Assembly (NCBI RefSeq): GCF_035222375.1 | Contig: NW_026946363.1 | Span: 1-64,000 of the forward strand | Reading direction: 5' to 3' | From: Podospora pseudocomata | Taxonomy: Eukaryota; Ascomycota; Sordariomycetes; Sordariales; Podosporaceae | Length of the DNA: 64,000 nucleotides | Part shown: positions 49,983-61,822 of the stretch, piece after piece | Position numbering within the stretch: position 1 is the first letter of the stretch | Layout: the number at the start of each line of letters is the position of its first letter | Translations under genes and position numbers: made by a program | Notes under the pieces: generated by a model | Seen by the model: the letters and a program-made list of their open reading frames with translations, nothing else | The model's database searches: none | Told to the model about the DNA's origin: nothing

Positions 49983-52721
49983 CTAATGATGCTCCTCCAA
50001 CCCCTCATACCTCCCCTCAACATTGGCAATCGCGCTCTGCAGCGCGCTCGTCAGGTCAACATGAAACAGCGGCCGATTGATCCCATGCACCGGCGCCACC
50101 ACCGTCCGCCCACTGTGCAGCTCCGGCCCCAGCGACATCCTCTTCTGGTGCAAAGAAAGAACCGCATGCTCAAACGTAACCGTCGGTTTTCTCGGAACAC
50201 TCTCACTCCCGCCCGTCCCAACCTTCTTAGGATCATTTGGCCCACGGTGATGATGCTGCTGCTGCTTCTGCTGCTTATTCCCAACCTCCACATCAGCAGC
50301 AGTCTGCCTCCTGCTCCTCGCAATCTCCTTCTCGTTCACCTCCACCTCGGCCGCCGCAGCCGCGCTGTGCGACCCCCCAATCTCCGCCACAGAAAAGATG
50401 CTCCTCCACCTCCTGTGCGGCCCGTCCGGCACAACAGTCGGGTACCCAAACCCCGCCGCCGCCAGCGCCCTCTTCGCCCACCGGTTGTTGATGCAGGCAA
50501 TGTGCCAGTCGACAATATCCGGGCTGGCATACCGGTCCAGCTGATTCCTCACGTCAATCAGCTGCTGCACCGAGGTAATGTCGACGTGGTTCACCGAGCT
50601 GAAATCCAGAATCACCGCCTTGAGCGTCGGCAAGCTCACGTCCACCCCCATGATCCCCGCGTCCACCCCGGCCGCAGCCGCCGCCTTCATGTCCTTCCTT
50701 GACGGGCCGGGCTCGTTCCAAGGCCGATCGCCAGGCCGGTCGAAATGCGACAGGTTCGTCCGCCGAGTGTGCGCAAAAATGTGTTCCACCAAGTGCTCCA
50801 GGCTGCTCCCCGCGTTCGGGTAGCTGAACCCCTCGGCGAACCGGTAGATGAAGATGCCAGGATACGGATTGTCCAGCTCAATCTCGGGGTTGGACCCATC
50901 CGCGTGCGTGATAGGCAAGAAGATGTTGCGTGTCGGCGCCTCCTGCGAGCCGGTAAACGTGCCATACCCGGGTACCGGCTGCTGCCTGTCGTTGCCAATA
51001 ACGCGATTTCCAAGCATGGATTGAACCTTGACACGCCCCAAGAACCGGCCTTTCGATCTCAAAATCCGAAAGAGAAGCATCGCTGCCGAGAGCAGCACCG
51101 TGGTGTAGATGCCATTCTCAATGCTCGAAAAGATGGTGACGAACACACCGACAAAAAAGATCAAGACCTCAAATGGTGATACGAGCCAGAACTGATAGAT
51201 GGTATTGGGAGGGGTGATGAGGTCGCCGACGGCATGGATAATCACCGCAGAGAGTGACGCGTTGGGAATGTAGTAAAACACGGCCGGCAAGGCGTAGATG
51301 GCGAGGAGAACCACAAAGGCTGTGATGACGCCGGCAAACGGAGTCCTCACGCCGGCCTTCGACTTAATGGCAGTGCGACTGAAAGAGCCCGTTGCAGCGT
51401 ACCCGCCGAGGAAGGGCCCCAGCATGTTGGTGATGCCAATGGCTACCATTTCTTGAGAAGGGTTGATTCTGTAGTTGTTGACCCGACCGAACGACTTCGA
51501 GATAGCAATGTGTTCGATGAGCAGCACCACTACAGTAGCGGGCAAGTATCCCATCAGGTTGCTGACAATAGAGGTATTGATGACCGGGACAGCCGCGTTT
51601 TGGAACCCTGGCAATACATCAGTCACCAATCTATTTCAGACGTTTGGCTGGTACATACCTCTAGGAACGTCAAACAAGATTTTGAATCTGGCTGTACCCC
51701 TCGGCAAGCTCCTGTTGACCAGGTAGCTGATCAGAGTGTAGAGAACAATGACGAACACGACCCTCAACGTCGAAATGAAGAAGGCAAGCTTTTGATGTTT
51801 TGGGTAGTGTGTCCCAATCCACATGCAGACTCCCCTGATAAGGTAAAGCATAGCAAGTGCCGACAACCCCATGGCGGCATCCATACTCGCTGTGTTCAGG
51901 TGTTTGAGTATGTTGATGAACACAAGATACGTCGGATCGCGAGTTGAAAAGCCGCTGAGGCCCATCAGCGATGGAACTTGCCCGACAGCAATGCAGATGG
52001 CTGAGCCGGTCATGAATGCCGAGAGTGAGGTAAGCGAGATAATATCGACAATCCATCCGCAGCGGATGAGCCCGATGGACACCACAACGGCACCGGCCAA
52101 GAGTGCAAGAGCAGATGCAATGACATGGCCTGGAACGTCAGGAAGGACAGCAGCCATATCAGTCACGACAGCGCCGGTAAGTTGAGACATGACAGCAACA
52201 GGCTGTCAGAGTGTCAGTAATCTAGCACCAAGACGAGCTTTGGATGCACTTACACCGATGGTGATGTCCTTGGAGGTTGCGAAGAACCAGTAAACAAGAA
52301 CACCCATAAAGCTCGAATACAGACCAAACTGAACATCCAGGTTGGCCAGTCTGGCATAAGCCATACCTTGAGGTACGACAACAGCGCCGATGGTGATGCC
52401 TGTTGTCTGGTTAGTAACAGGGTTCAATAAGCCGGCATTGAGTTCCTTACCAGCAACCAGATCTCCAGCGAGCCATTGAAGGTTGTAGTATCCGATCCAG
52501 GAGAGAAACGGAAACAGAGACACCAGATATCGCCATACTTGCGGGCCAGAAGGTACTAATTTCAAAAAAAAGTCATCCACCCTCGGTGACTCCTCCACAA
52601 ATGTCTGGTCTGTGTTGAAATGGGCTGTTTCTCTTGGGTCATTGACATGGTGATATGGGTCTTTTGGTTGTAGCTGGATTCCCAGCAGCCGGGCCACCTT
52701 GTGGCCAACTCCAGATGTCAT
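49983..52721 (-). CDS. sulfate permease, SulP family with STAS domain (CYS-14-like)
   Basis: The permease imports sulfate with protons at the plasma membrane. Four exons: 52721-52451, 52399-52254, 52202-51659 and 51607-49983, with GT-AG introns of about 51 nt, giving 861 residues. The N-terminus MTSGVGHKVARLLGI resembles Neurospora CYS-14. Membrane core blocks include WLAGDLVAGITIGAVVVPQG, MAYARLANLDVQFGLYSSFM, GPVAVMSQLTGAVV and FQNAAVPVINTSIVSNLMGY. The C-terminal half carries a STAS domain (LKAVILDFSSVNHVDITSVQ), interrupted by a linker, and a low-complexity tail with His/Gln runs (KQQQQHHHRG type). The first ATG used (52721) lies inside a longer GTG-led frame. Regulation by a CYS3/Met4-type bZIP factor is expected from the family and only weakly supported by one near-match upstream. 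Confidence 0.95.
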
Positions 52722-55700
52722 GGCTAGTTTCTGATGATATGACCACACTGAGAAGAGTCGATGTTGAGTTCTTGAAATGCTGTCACACCATGGGCTGGTA
52801 AGGAAGAGATCAAATGCTTGAACAGATACACCGCCTCGGATCTTTTCAATCTTTTTAGATGCTGTAAATGATGCGATCCGAGGGCGTATCGACCTGAATA
52901 AGCACCGGATTGCCGAGAAGTCGTCGTCTAAGCTGCGGGATGCGCCAGGATATGCAAACCATGCCGTAGGTGTAAGGATTATAGGTGATGCGAGGTTTGG
53001 CGGAGATGTTGATTAGGAGAGGCTGCAAGATGGAGTGTGCCCCAAATCGTGTAGATGGGCGGCGTGAGTGTTTATCATTAGGTAACAGGTCCGCTCGAGT
53101 GCCGGGTTCTACTTTCCTAGCAAAGGTGACGGGAGGAAAGAATGAGACATCAGGAGACCAGCTCCAGGTCCCAACAACCTGGAAAAGCAACAAGGAAGGC
53201 TCGATACATATCCTAGAGAGGCAGGGAGATGTTGGACTGTTGACGTCGGGCCCGACAGGCAGTGAAGAGGCGGCGGGGGGTCGGGTGCGGTGGGCAGGTG
53301 GGCATCAAGTGGATGGCGCAATCGATGCCCTTGCCTATCACAGCTAACAAATTACCACTGGCACCGCTGGGTCCAAAGTCTTGAGTCCGCGAGTTGGTGG
53401 GACTGGGAAAGGCAAGAAGTGATAGCCAAGGTCTTTGCCGGCCGGGTTGAATGGTGACGATCAACAGATTCACACCTTGCTAACCCAGCCAGGACATATC
53501 CTCAGTTGCAGTTTCAAACCTCAAAGTCGAGCTACCATTACGGGAGACCGCTAGGCCAATCGATTCGACACCAAAAGCACAGTCATCACTGAATGTGACA
53601 CCGGCTTAAGGCTGAAGACCCATGTGAGTAAGATATTCGAGAGCAATGAGGGCTCACTTGAGCACCAATGTCAGCCGGCCGAGAACACGAGACATCCATC
53701 GTCGCTGTCTCAGTAAACACCGCAATGTAGGCGTTAGCGGTTGCAAATGCCATGTTTCCAGCATAATTCCAGTGGGTAAACCCCACGCCCCCCAGCCTAT
53801 CAAGCTGGATGTGTGGCTGACCTCGAGAGAGTCACCGTGTCTCGTGGAAGATATGTATGGGGGTTGTCTTGATGATGCAATGAGCACCGAAGTTGAGGTG
53901 CTTTGCCAAGGGCCAGTCCAAACCACCCAAACCCCGCGGCGGGCTGCTGAGTCATCCAGCATCACCAGAGACGAGAGGAGGGGATGTTGTTCTTCCTCTG
54001 ATATACTTGCAATGTTGATGGGAGCCTTCTGGCGTTTTGGGAGCTTCAACTCCGATATCCTCCATGGCTTGGCAGTGATGATGTGAAGCTGTGTGGTCTG
54101 GATTTGATTCTGGCTGTTGATGGCAGGCAATCGTGCATGATGACCTGCAGATTTTGGCCCGCGTCTTGGCAACGTTGCTCTGGGACAAGACATCAGCTGT
54201 CTTATCTAATCGCCCACAGTTGTGATTGTTCCCTTTTCCACCTGAGAGCAACATGCTGTTATCAGGCTAGTGCCATACCACAGTGGATGATGGGCATGAG
54301 CTGTGGTTTTGCCCTAGGGGACTCATATTCGCAGGGTGAGATGAACAAAGGTTTGAGTGATGCGGCGGAGTGCATCAGATACTGTATATACTGCCAGCTT
54401 GGTATCTAAACCTCTCACAGCTGTCTCCATCTTGAACGAGGGCACGGAGCATTGCCATCTAAGTGGTAGAAAGTGGCTCCGGGTGATCATCTTGGCAACC
54501 GTCAGCCGCTCCGGGCCGCAGCCGAACATCCACTCCGGGGCCGGCATCAGCTGGGGGGATGCTCCCCTGGCGAGACGGCCGTAACCTTTGGTCAGGCCGG
54601 CATCCTCCGTGAATTGTCTTCGGCCTCGACTCTCAGATCGGCAGGGCGGGGCCCGACTCAGTGACCAATCCCGTCTCGACGGCGATCCATTTAGGGAAAC
54701 TGAAACCATGACCAGGAAGTTGCCAGAGAAAACAGCTTGATCGTCAAAAGTTGGTTCTTCTGGAAGGATGGGACAGGGGGTTTCGGTCCACGTGCATGGC
54801 GACCTCCTCGATGGGAAAGTGGTTGCCGAAATTGCAGACCCGAAAGAAGCAGCTCTGCAAAGGTTTCCGTTGTTCTAGGGCCGCCGTTGCCGGGGAGAAG
54901 GTCCGGTTCACGAAAATGGTTGTCTGGGCAAATTGAGTCCAATTACGCTAACTATTTGGATATCGTCGGTACCTTCGGTCGATCTTCGCGGAACCATTGC
55001 GTAAAACTGAGTTGTGAAGAGCTTTTCCGTCAAGAAGACGAGAAAATTTCATTCCTATTTTCAGGTGTTAATTGGACAGACAAGAGGATCTCGCTATCTT
55101 GATATTCGAAACAGAGGCTGGTTGTCACAGGTTCTTGCAACCTGGTGGAAACTGCACCGGGGACCAGGGCTTCGAGGCCGGTAAGTGGAGAATGCAACCC
55201 GAGGTTGGGGAACCGAGGAAGTTCGTCGTCCCAGCCACGCGTCAAGGATGGGAAACCGTTCTGCCAAGAGGTCAAGGGTGGCCTGCTAGACGGTCACTTT
55301 GTGAGCTATCGATCATTCATCCATGAGCAGATCCAGAAAGCCATCCATCATCAAAGCCTTGTTGAGTAGCCTGATGAGAACTTCAACGAGGAGTCAATAT
55401 ACAGAAAGGTGAATGATTGAATCAAGCCGGACAATGGATAATGTATGTAGCTTACATAGAACGCGTCTAAATCGGTACACGTGACGTGGGACGCGAAATG
55501 AACACGCCGAAGCAAGGGGCGTTTGGAAGCACGGGCTTCTGTGCAGACCAACCTCCGACTTCCAGGAATGTTCCCCGCCCTCCAGTCTTGATGTGATGCA
55601 GGTGTCCCAGAAACCAACCACAACGGCGCCCGATCAAGTTGCGGTCCAGTTTTTGTTATTGTCGGCGTTACCAGCTCTGCGCCTCGTGGTTCTTCAACAA

Positions 55701-55735
55701 CGTTAACCACCTGTAAGCCTTCAATTCACATTGCA
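52722..55735. other. divergent intergenic region, 3.0 kb
   Basis: This is the upstream region of both the sulfate permease (-) and the Bub2-like gene (+). It contains one near-match to a CYS3-type palindrome at 53313-53322. No gene is supported. Confidence 0.5.
53313..53322. promoter_or_regulatory. possible CYS3/Met4-type binding site
   Basis: ATGGCGCAAT differs by one base from the Neurospora CYS3 palindrome ATGRYRYCAT and lies about 590 bases upstream of the sulfate permease start. A one-mismatch hit in 3 kb can occur by chance. Confidence 0.22.
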
Positions 55736-57367
55736 ATGACTCTTCGCGACCTGAAGGCAAACCCCACGGAGGGGTTGCCGAGTTCTACCAAAGAAACCCG
55801 GACCATGTCGCCGATGGCGAGTCTCCAAGCACCAGTGCAGCTCCACTCGCCTCCATCCCCCGGTTCACACAGGACCTTGAGGAGATTGCAATCGGCTCAT
55901 AGCTTGGGTGCAAAAGTCGCCAGCCAGGGTTCTCTGATTACCCAGCAGAGGCTGCAACAGCAGCAGCAGCAGCAGCAGCATATTCAACACCATCCTCCCA
56001 CCCAGCAGCAGCATGCTCGAATCCTGAACCCCCCCCCTATCCCTCCTCGCAGACATGTAAACACCATCAACCGGTCGCCACAACGAGGACGCGCCAACAG
56101 CGACGCACCCATTACAGTTCCTTCCCCCCACACATTCGGAGCAGCCATGACAGCCACGCGACGTTCCGCTTTGAATAAGCGGTCCCCCGCCGCCGATGCC
56201 ATGTCTCTCGACAAACTCTTGCGAGAAGGGCCTCCAAACGGAGATATCGAGGGTGCTTTGGAGAGCAGCCGGCTGAAGATTCTTGATCAGGGCATCAAGG
56301 CAGACAGCGACGGCATGGTAAGCCATCTACATGCTGACCATAGCATAATACCAGTACACTAACCTTGAACCATAGTCCTCTCTACGCATCTATGTATGGC
56401 TGATTTTGCTCAATGCGCCTGTTCTCGAGACCGATTCATACCTTGCACTTATCCACCGTGGCGCGTCACCCGCATACTCAAAAATTCGTAATGATACGTT
56501 CCGCACTCTCACAACTGATCCTCTTTTCCGACGGCGTGTGAGCGAGGCGAGCCTGATCCGCCTACTCAACGCCATTGCCTGGAAACTCCATGATGCCCGC
56601 GCAGAACGCACTCGGGAGCCCAGCATATGCAGCAGTTCCCGCCAGTCTCTTGACCAACCCAACAGTCGGCCGGGAACGGGCTATGGGAGCGGCTATGATT
56701 CCAACCCAACCTCGCCCATGTCGAAACATCGAGCCCGTGCTCTGACGCTTACAACGGAGGGTTCTGAGGCAAGCATGCCTCTTGATCCAGGAACTTACGT
56801 CCAGGGAATGAATGTTCTGGCAGCACCCTTCTTGTACGCCGCTCGCAGTGAGGCCGAGGCTTTCATTGCTTTCCACCAGCTTCTAACCAAGGAGCTGCCC
56901 GGCTACATTCGTGGTGCTATGGATGGTGTGCACAAAGGGCTGGCATTGGTCGACAAAGTGCTCTCCATTGTAGACCCCAAGCTCAGCCTGTATTTGCTCT
57001 CGAAAAACCTGACGGCTGAAATATACGCCTTTCCCTCTGTTTTGACGCTCTGCGCCTGCACCCCCCCGCTCCCCGAAGTCCTTCGTCTCTGGGACTTTCT
57101 TTTTGCATATGGGCCTCACCTCAACATCCTTTGTATCGTTGCACAGTTGGTAATGATCCGAACCAAAATTATGGAATCTCCAAGGTATGAGAGTTCTGCC
57201 ACCGTGTTTACCGCATGCATTCAACGCTAACCGAACCAAACAGCCCAAATAAGCTTTTGAGGTCCTTCCCAGCTCTTCAAGCTGACCAGATCAAACGTAC
57301 AACCCTCGCCATCATCAAGATGATTCCCGATGATGTCTACTCCGATATCATTGCCCATGCCCGATAA
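55736..57367 (+). CDS. Bub2/Cdc16-like TBC GTPase-activating protein, mitotic exit control
   Basis: Bub2, with Bfa1, is the GAP for the Tem1-type GTPase and holds back mitotic exit or septation at the spindle pole. Three exons: 55736-56317, 56376-57184 and 57244-57367, with introns of 58 and 59 nt, giving 504 residues. The first 160 residues are a low-complexity extension with a Gln run from CAG repeats. The conserved part begins at SLDKLLREGPPNGDIEGALE. The TBC dual fingers are intact: IxxDxxR in KIRNDTFRTL and YxQ in YVQGMNVLAAPF. Bub2-type blocks follow: VDPKLSLYLLSKNLTAEIYA, FPSVLTLCACTPPLPEVLRL, WDFLFAYGPHLNILCIVAQL and KLLRSFPALQADQIKRT. An insert of about 60 residues rich in Ser/Gly/Pro lies between the two fingers. 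Confidence 0.93.
55955..55980. repeat. (CAG)n repeat coding for Gln
   Basis: About eight CAG units inside the first exon of the Bub2-like gene, translated as a Gln run. Confidence 0.9.
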
Positions 57368-59578
57368 TTTGGAGTCGAGGAGGGTTGTTGAGTCATTGGT
57401 TCTGAACAGGCCGATGGTTTCAAAATCACCGCTTTCAGCACACGTTGCATTGGAGACAGATTCAGGCACAGGTCGCCAGAAGTTCGTCAACAAGTATGCT
57501 GTCAGACCATAGCTCGAAGTCCTCAGCCATGCTGAGTGAGCGCTGGACCGCCTTTCACAACGATGCCAAGACGGGCCTTCCCAAGTCGACGGCTTGAGTG
57601 TCATGCAACAATTTAGCCGCATGAATATTCATGGGGACTCTGTTCAAGTCGCTGGCCGATGGGAAGCAAGAGGGGAGGACGAGAATGACGCGACTATGTG
57701 GAAGAAAACCGACAACACAGTGGCTGACAAGGATTGCGCCGACCAACGACGCCCCGGTGTTACAAGCCGAGTGTCTATAAGCCACACCTACAAAGCTCGC
57801 CCGGAAGGGAAGGGATATGCGGCTACATGGGCGGCATTGTACTAATTCACCATACCTTGGTGCCCTCGGCAACGGCGCTGCGAGGCATGACGGACCACAA
57901 CATTGTGTACTGCACACACCACGCTACCCACACCACGCTACCCACTACAGAAAACTGGTGGAGATAAGGCGAGTAACCGGCAAGGTTGGAATAACATGTG
58001 AGAAGTATACATTAGAAGCGGTATGTACGAGCAGATCTTTTTGGACAGACAAAACAAAACCTATTTTTGGGGACACGAAAAGGGATGTTGGAGGAATATA
58101 TAGAGATCGAGAGGGGAGATGAATGTTTTGATTTGGCAGAACTTTGGTTTTAATAGGAACATTGGCCGTATATTCATCGAAGTTTTTTTTTGGGGGGGGA
58201 AGGGGTGGAGGGATGGCCAGCAAGGAGTGCCTTTGTGTTGTTATTATATACATTGCTAGAGTATGAAGAAGGAACAGCAGTCAGTATATGCTGTATTATT
58301 ATCTACGCATTTTACTTGAAGCTTGGTGCCAGAGCTCAACGTGTGTGTATTTGCTGTCGTGAACCAAGATCCGCTGTTTATGCAACACAGCCACAAGCAC
58401 TACATGTGTTGTAGTCAGTCTGTACCCTTCTCTCTCTGTTACCATCGCCTCTCTTGCATTTGCTTGCCGACGTCCCCGGACATGGCTGCCACGACAGCTT
58501 GCCTTGCACACCTCGTGGCACACGATCTCAAGTGGGTTTAGAAGTTGTCCACGAGGTTGTCTGTACACACGACCACAACCACAACCACAACCACAACCAC
58601 AACCACAACAGATGTTATCCTCTTTGTTTTGTGTGGCACGCACTGGAGTGATCACGATGACTTTAGATGGGTTCTACGAGCACACACAACAAAACTCAAA
58701 ACGTTCCACAAAACTCTGATATCATAAACACATAACAACTCTGATATCGTGGTGTTTATGTACTTTATCTATTTCCATAAGACCGTCCATTTTTTTTCAG
58801 TCCATTAACTACCTAGCTACTACCTTCTTTTTCCCAAACTAACACGCTTTTTTGTGTACAAAAGCTCTTATCTATTTATGCACATGCCATGCCATGTTAT
58901 GTACTGGTGTATATACGTACGTACTTTCTTCTCCCCCTCACTTCATGCAGTATACTTCACCACGTCATGTCCGCCTTCCGCCCCTTTTTGATACCTAGCC
59001 TGTCCTCATCCCTCATCACCCCCTTCCTTCCTTCCTTCCTTCCCCCCAAAGAGCTCTCCCCATTACCCATCATCTGCTGTCTTAAAAACCAAAATATGCC
59101 TTTTTAACGCCCAAGTCCCAAATGCAAATATGCAATACCACAAATAGATAAAAATAACCTTTCACACTAACCAACTTACACCAGATGGAACCACCCAAAA
59201 AAAAGCTTAAATCCAATCTCGTCGGACACCACCACCGCCGCCGAGCAAAAAGAAAAACAGTCGGATAGTTCCTCAAACACCACACAACAACCAACACCAA
59301 CAAAGTCCAGCAGACCTCTGGAATTTATCTTGGCTGGTCGCCAAGAAAAACCCACACGCACCCCCTATCCGCTATCCCTTGTTTCGACAGCAAAAGCTAA
59401 GCCAGTGTCTCGGAAAGCATCAAACCGTAGCGTGTCGCTCTGATCACCCTTCAGCACAGGATAAGCTTAAAATATCACTCCCGCCAATTCCTCCATCAGC
59501 CTGGTTTTCTCTAGCCCACACAATCGACAACAACGGAACCCAACAACAATAACACCAATCCTGTTATATACAGTCAGT
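57368..59578. other. intergenic, 2.2 kb
   Basis: This lies between the Bub2-like gene and the secreted-protein gene, both on the plus strand. It has a short duplicated CCACGCTACCCACA motif (about 57918-57947), a hexanucleotide repeat at 58572-58610, a (CCTT)n run near 59025-59043 and a G run near 58191. No gene is supported. Confidence 0.55.
58572..58610. repeat. (ACCACA)6 hexanucleotide repeat
   Basis: Six near-perfect ACCACA units in intergenic DNA. Confidence 0.9.
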
Positions 59579-60200
59579 ATGCGCCTCCCCTGCATCTTGA
59601 CCCTTGGCAGCGCAAGCGTTGTTCTAGCAGAAGATCAACCCCGAAACCAAAAACCGCTATTCCCCCACCCGGGAACAGTGACGACACCCCCCCAAAAATT
59701 CATGTCCTGCTCAAAAACCTACGGTCCCGACTGGAAAACCTGCGGCGACGAAGCCACAAGCCGCTTCTGCTACAGCCCCGCCCAAGGACAGTCATGCTGC
59801 GCTGTCGACAACGGCTACTGCGAAAAGGGCACCTGGTGCGCCCCCGTGGCTGGGTATTGCTGTTTGGACGTATGTGACAACCACCACCCACGTAGAGAAA
59901 AGGTGCTGAACAATTTCCCCCCAGGGCGAAAATCTCGAAAGCTGTGCGCAGAGTGCCGGGTTTGAGCTGCCCGGGTCGGAGAGTAGTTATCTACCGTCGT
60001 TGAAGAGAAGTGTAAGCCTGCTTGAGGACAGGGAGGTTGTTGTCGGAGAGGTCAAAGTATCCGTGGCAGTGAAGAAAAAGACCTTGGTTGGGTTGGGGTT
60101 GGGAATGGGCGTGGCTGGGTTGTTGATGCTTTCTTGCTGAGATTTTGGGACGTTTGTTTTTTCGGGATAGCGCGGCGTTGTGATATTTTATGGCAGGTAG
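59579..60200 (+). CDS. small secreted cysteine-rich protein
   Basis: Two exons: 59579-59869 and 59925-60200, joined across a 55-nt GT-AG intron. The N-terminus MRLPCILTLGSASVVLAEDQ looks like a signal peptide with a cut near LAED. The mature part has a Cys-rich pattern (MSCSKTYGPDWKTCGDEATS; SFCY-type CY, SCC, YCEKGTWCAP, GYCCLDG, SCAQ), probably paired in disulfides, as in many ascomycete secreted proteins of unknown role. A hydrophobic stretch near the end (LVGLGLGMGVAG) suggests a GPI signal or membrane tail. As written the frame runs on to a stop at 60198-60200, giving 188 residues. If the TTT at 60120-60122 were one base shorter, the protein would stop directly after the hydrophobic stretch (LLMLSC), which is the more natural end. 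Function unknown. Confidence 0.78.
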
Positions 60201-60331
60201 GCAAACAGATGCATCTTGGGACCGGTTGTTGACATTGAATTTGTGAAAGCTGCTGATGTAGGTGGTGATTTTCTCTCTCCGCTAAGGAAACGTCTAGTTG
60301 GAGAAAGCTGATAATATATACAGTGCCGGTT

Positions 60332-61822
60332 TTAATATACAGCACAACCGTCCTGGGCGAGGGCGAAGGCGTGCGAGAAGAAAGCCTGCATGGCCTTGTA
60401 GTGAAACAGAATGCCTCCCAGCACGGCGATGTGCCACAGGTTGTGGCTGCCACCGCAGTAGTCAAACATTCCCGGACACCAGCGCTCTGGAACCTTGCTG
60501 GCGTAGACGATGGCTCCAAGGAGGTAGACACCAATGGATTTGCCAATGGGGCCGTAGAACTCCATGGCGGAAGCAAAACTGCGGGTGAGCGAGATCTGGA
60601 GGATGGGCAGGAAGCCAGTGGCGCCGAGGCCGCAGTAAAAGGCAACTCTGGCCCAAGCCATGTCCGCTCCGTTGAACTTGGGGTGCCATGGGAGAATGAC
60701 GCCTCCGACGCCAAGGAGGGCGGTGGTGATCATGTAAGCATAACGGCTGACGGGATCGCAGTAAAAGGCCGTGTATTCGGTCGTCATGATGGACGAGGCA
60801 ATCAGGAGCGAGATGCCGGTGTAGTCGACGCAGGCAAACATGGAGATGAGATCGACATCGGCGACCGAATTCATCGTGTGCCAGATGGTGCTGCAGACAA
60901 GGCACTGGCAGGCGGCAAAGAAGAAGACGGCGGCAACAAAAATGTCGGCTTTGCTGCTCAGGGAGAAGTTGGTGCTGGTGGGATAGAAGTAAAAGGCCAC
61001 AGCCAAAACAAGGACGAGGCCGATAGCGTGCGACCAGATGTTGACAAGCTCGTTGGAGAAGCCAAACGCTGACCGCACGCAGGCCAGCTTGGTTTCGGAA
61101 AACCGATAGCCCTTCTTGATGTGGGGGTTGATCCTCCATGGGACTGGCAAGTCATCGTAGTGAAGCAAGCCGTGTTCCCGGGCCCGGGCAATCGCTCGCT
61201 GTACATGGTCCTCGAGGGACTCAGCAGCGCGCATTGCTCTTTCGATACCACCATCGACAACACGATGGGCCTCGTCCATGAGCACCTCGGCCGCATTGGC
61301 CAGGCCTCTTTCCCGAAACTTGGCGGCTTGGTTCTCCATATCCTCTAGCAGGTCGTCGAGCACCTCGATACCAATCTTTGCCTTTTCGTTGAGCGACTCT
61401 GCGGCGGCCATGGCGTCTTGGTATCCTGACTCGAGAGTTTCCACCATAACATGGAGTCTCCTCCTTCCAGCCCCCATCATCTCTTCCGACACCTGCGAGC
61501 ATCTTTCCTGAACCGCCTGCAGCGTGGAGTAGGCGGCCGAGATACCGGAATCCAGACTGAGCTCGCCATAGCTCTCCCAATCCTCGAGCTTCTTCTCCAA
61601 ATTTGTGAGGAACAGATCCAGCTTGAGTAAGAGACCCTCCTCCCCTTCCATGAACTGGTTGACCAGAGACTTTCTCCTTTGCTTGAAATGCGAAGGGCGG
61701 CGTTGTCGGAGGGCCGGCCGTTCTTGCGCCTGTGCTCCGGACGACTGGCCGGCTTCGGGGGCGTCTTCGCAAGCGCTGAATGTAAACGGGGAGGGGCACC
61801 CGAGACCCGGAGAGACGTCCAT
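60332..61822 (-). CDS. PAQR/adiponectin-receptor-like membrane protein, IZH3 type
   Basis: PAQR proteins are seven-helix membrane proteins with a zinc site. Yeast Izh proteins are linked to zinc and sterol homeostasis. It is a single exon of 496 residues. The long N-terminal half (about 1-240) is cytosolic and helical, with coiled-coil-like segments (LDLFLTNLEKKLEDWESYGE; AAKFRERGLANAAEVLMDEA), as in IZH3 and unlike the short PAQRs. The membrane core begins near 245 with ACVRSAFGFSNELVNIWSHA. The putative zinc ligands are present: H315 in CSTIWHTMNS, D333 in CVDYTG, and H460-x3-H464 in GGSHNLWHIAV. The C-terminus is SHAFALAQDGCAVY. The 5' flank holds a (GT)n run at about 61880-61894. Confidence 0.95.
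   Translation of the reverse strand: MDVSPGLGCPSPFTFSACEDAPEAGQSSGAQAQERPALRQRRPSHFKQRRKSLVNQFMEGEEGLLLKLDLFLTNLEKKLEDWESYGELSLDSGISAAYSTLQAVQERCSQVSEEMMGAGRRRLHVMVETLESGYQDAMAAAESLNEKAKIGIEVLDDLLEDMENQAAKFRERGLANAAEVLMDEAHRVVDGGIERAMRAAESLEDHVQRAIARAREHGLLHYDDLPVPWRINPHIKKGYRFSETKLACVRSAFGFSNELVNIWSHAIGLVLVLAVAFYFYPTSTNFSLSSKADIFVAAVFFFAACQCLVCSTIWHTMNSVADVDLISMFACVDYTGISLLIASSIMTTEYTAFYCDPVSRYAYMITTALLGVGGVILPWHPKFNGADMAWARVAFYCGLGATGFLPILQISLTRSFASAMEFYGPIGKSIGVYLLGAIVYASKVPERWCPGMFDYCGGSHNLWHIAVLGGILFHYKAMQAFFSHAFALAQDGCAVY

Noticed and set aside
60323-61072. 249-codon plus-strand frame opposite the PAQR gene
   Set aside because: Gly/Glu/Asp-rich shadow of the membrane core on the minus strand.
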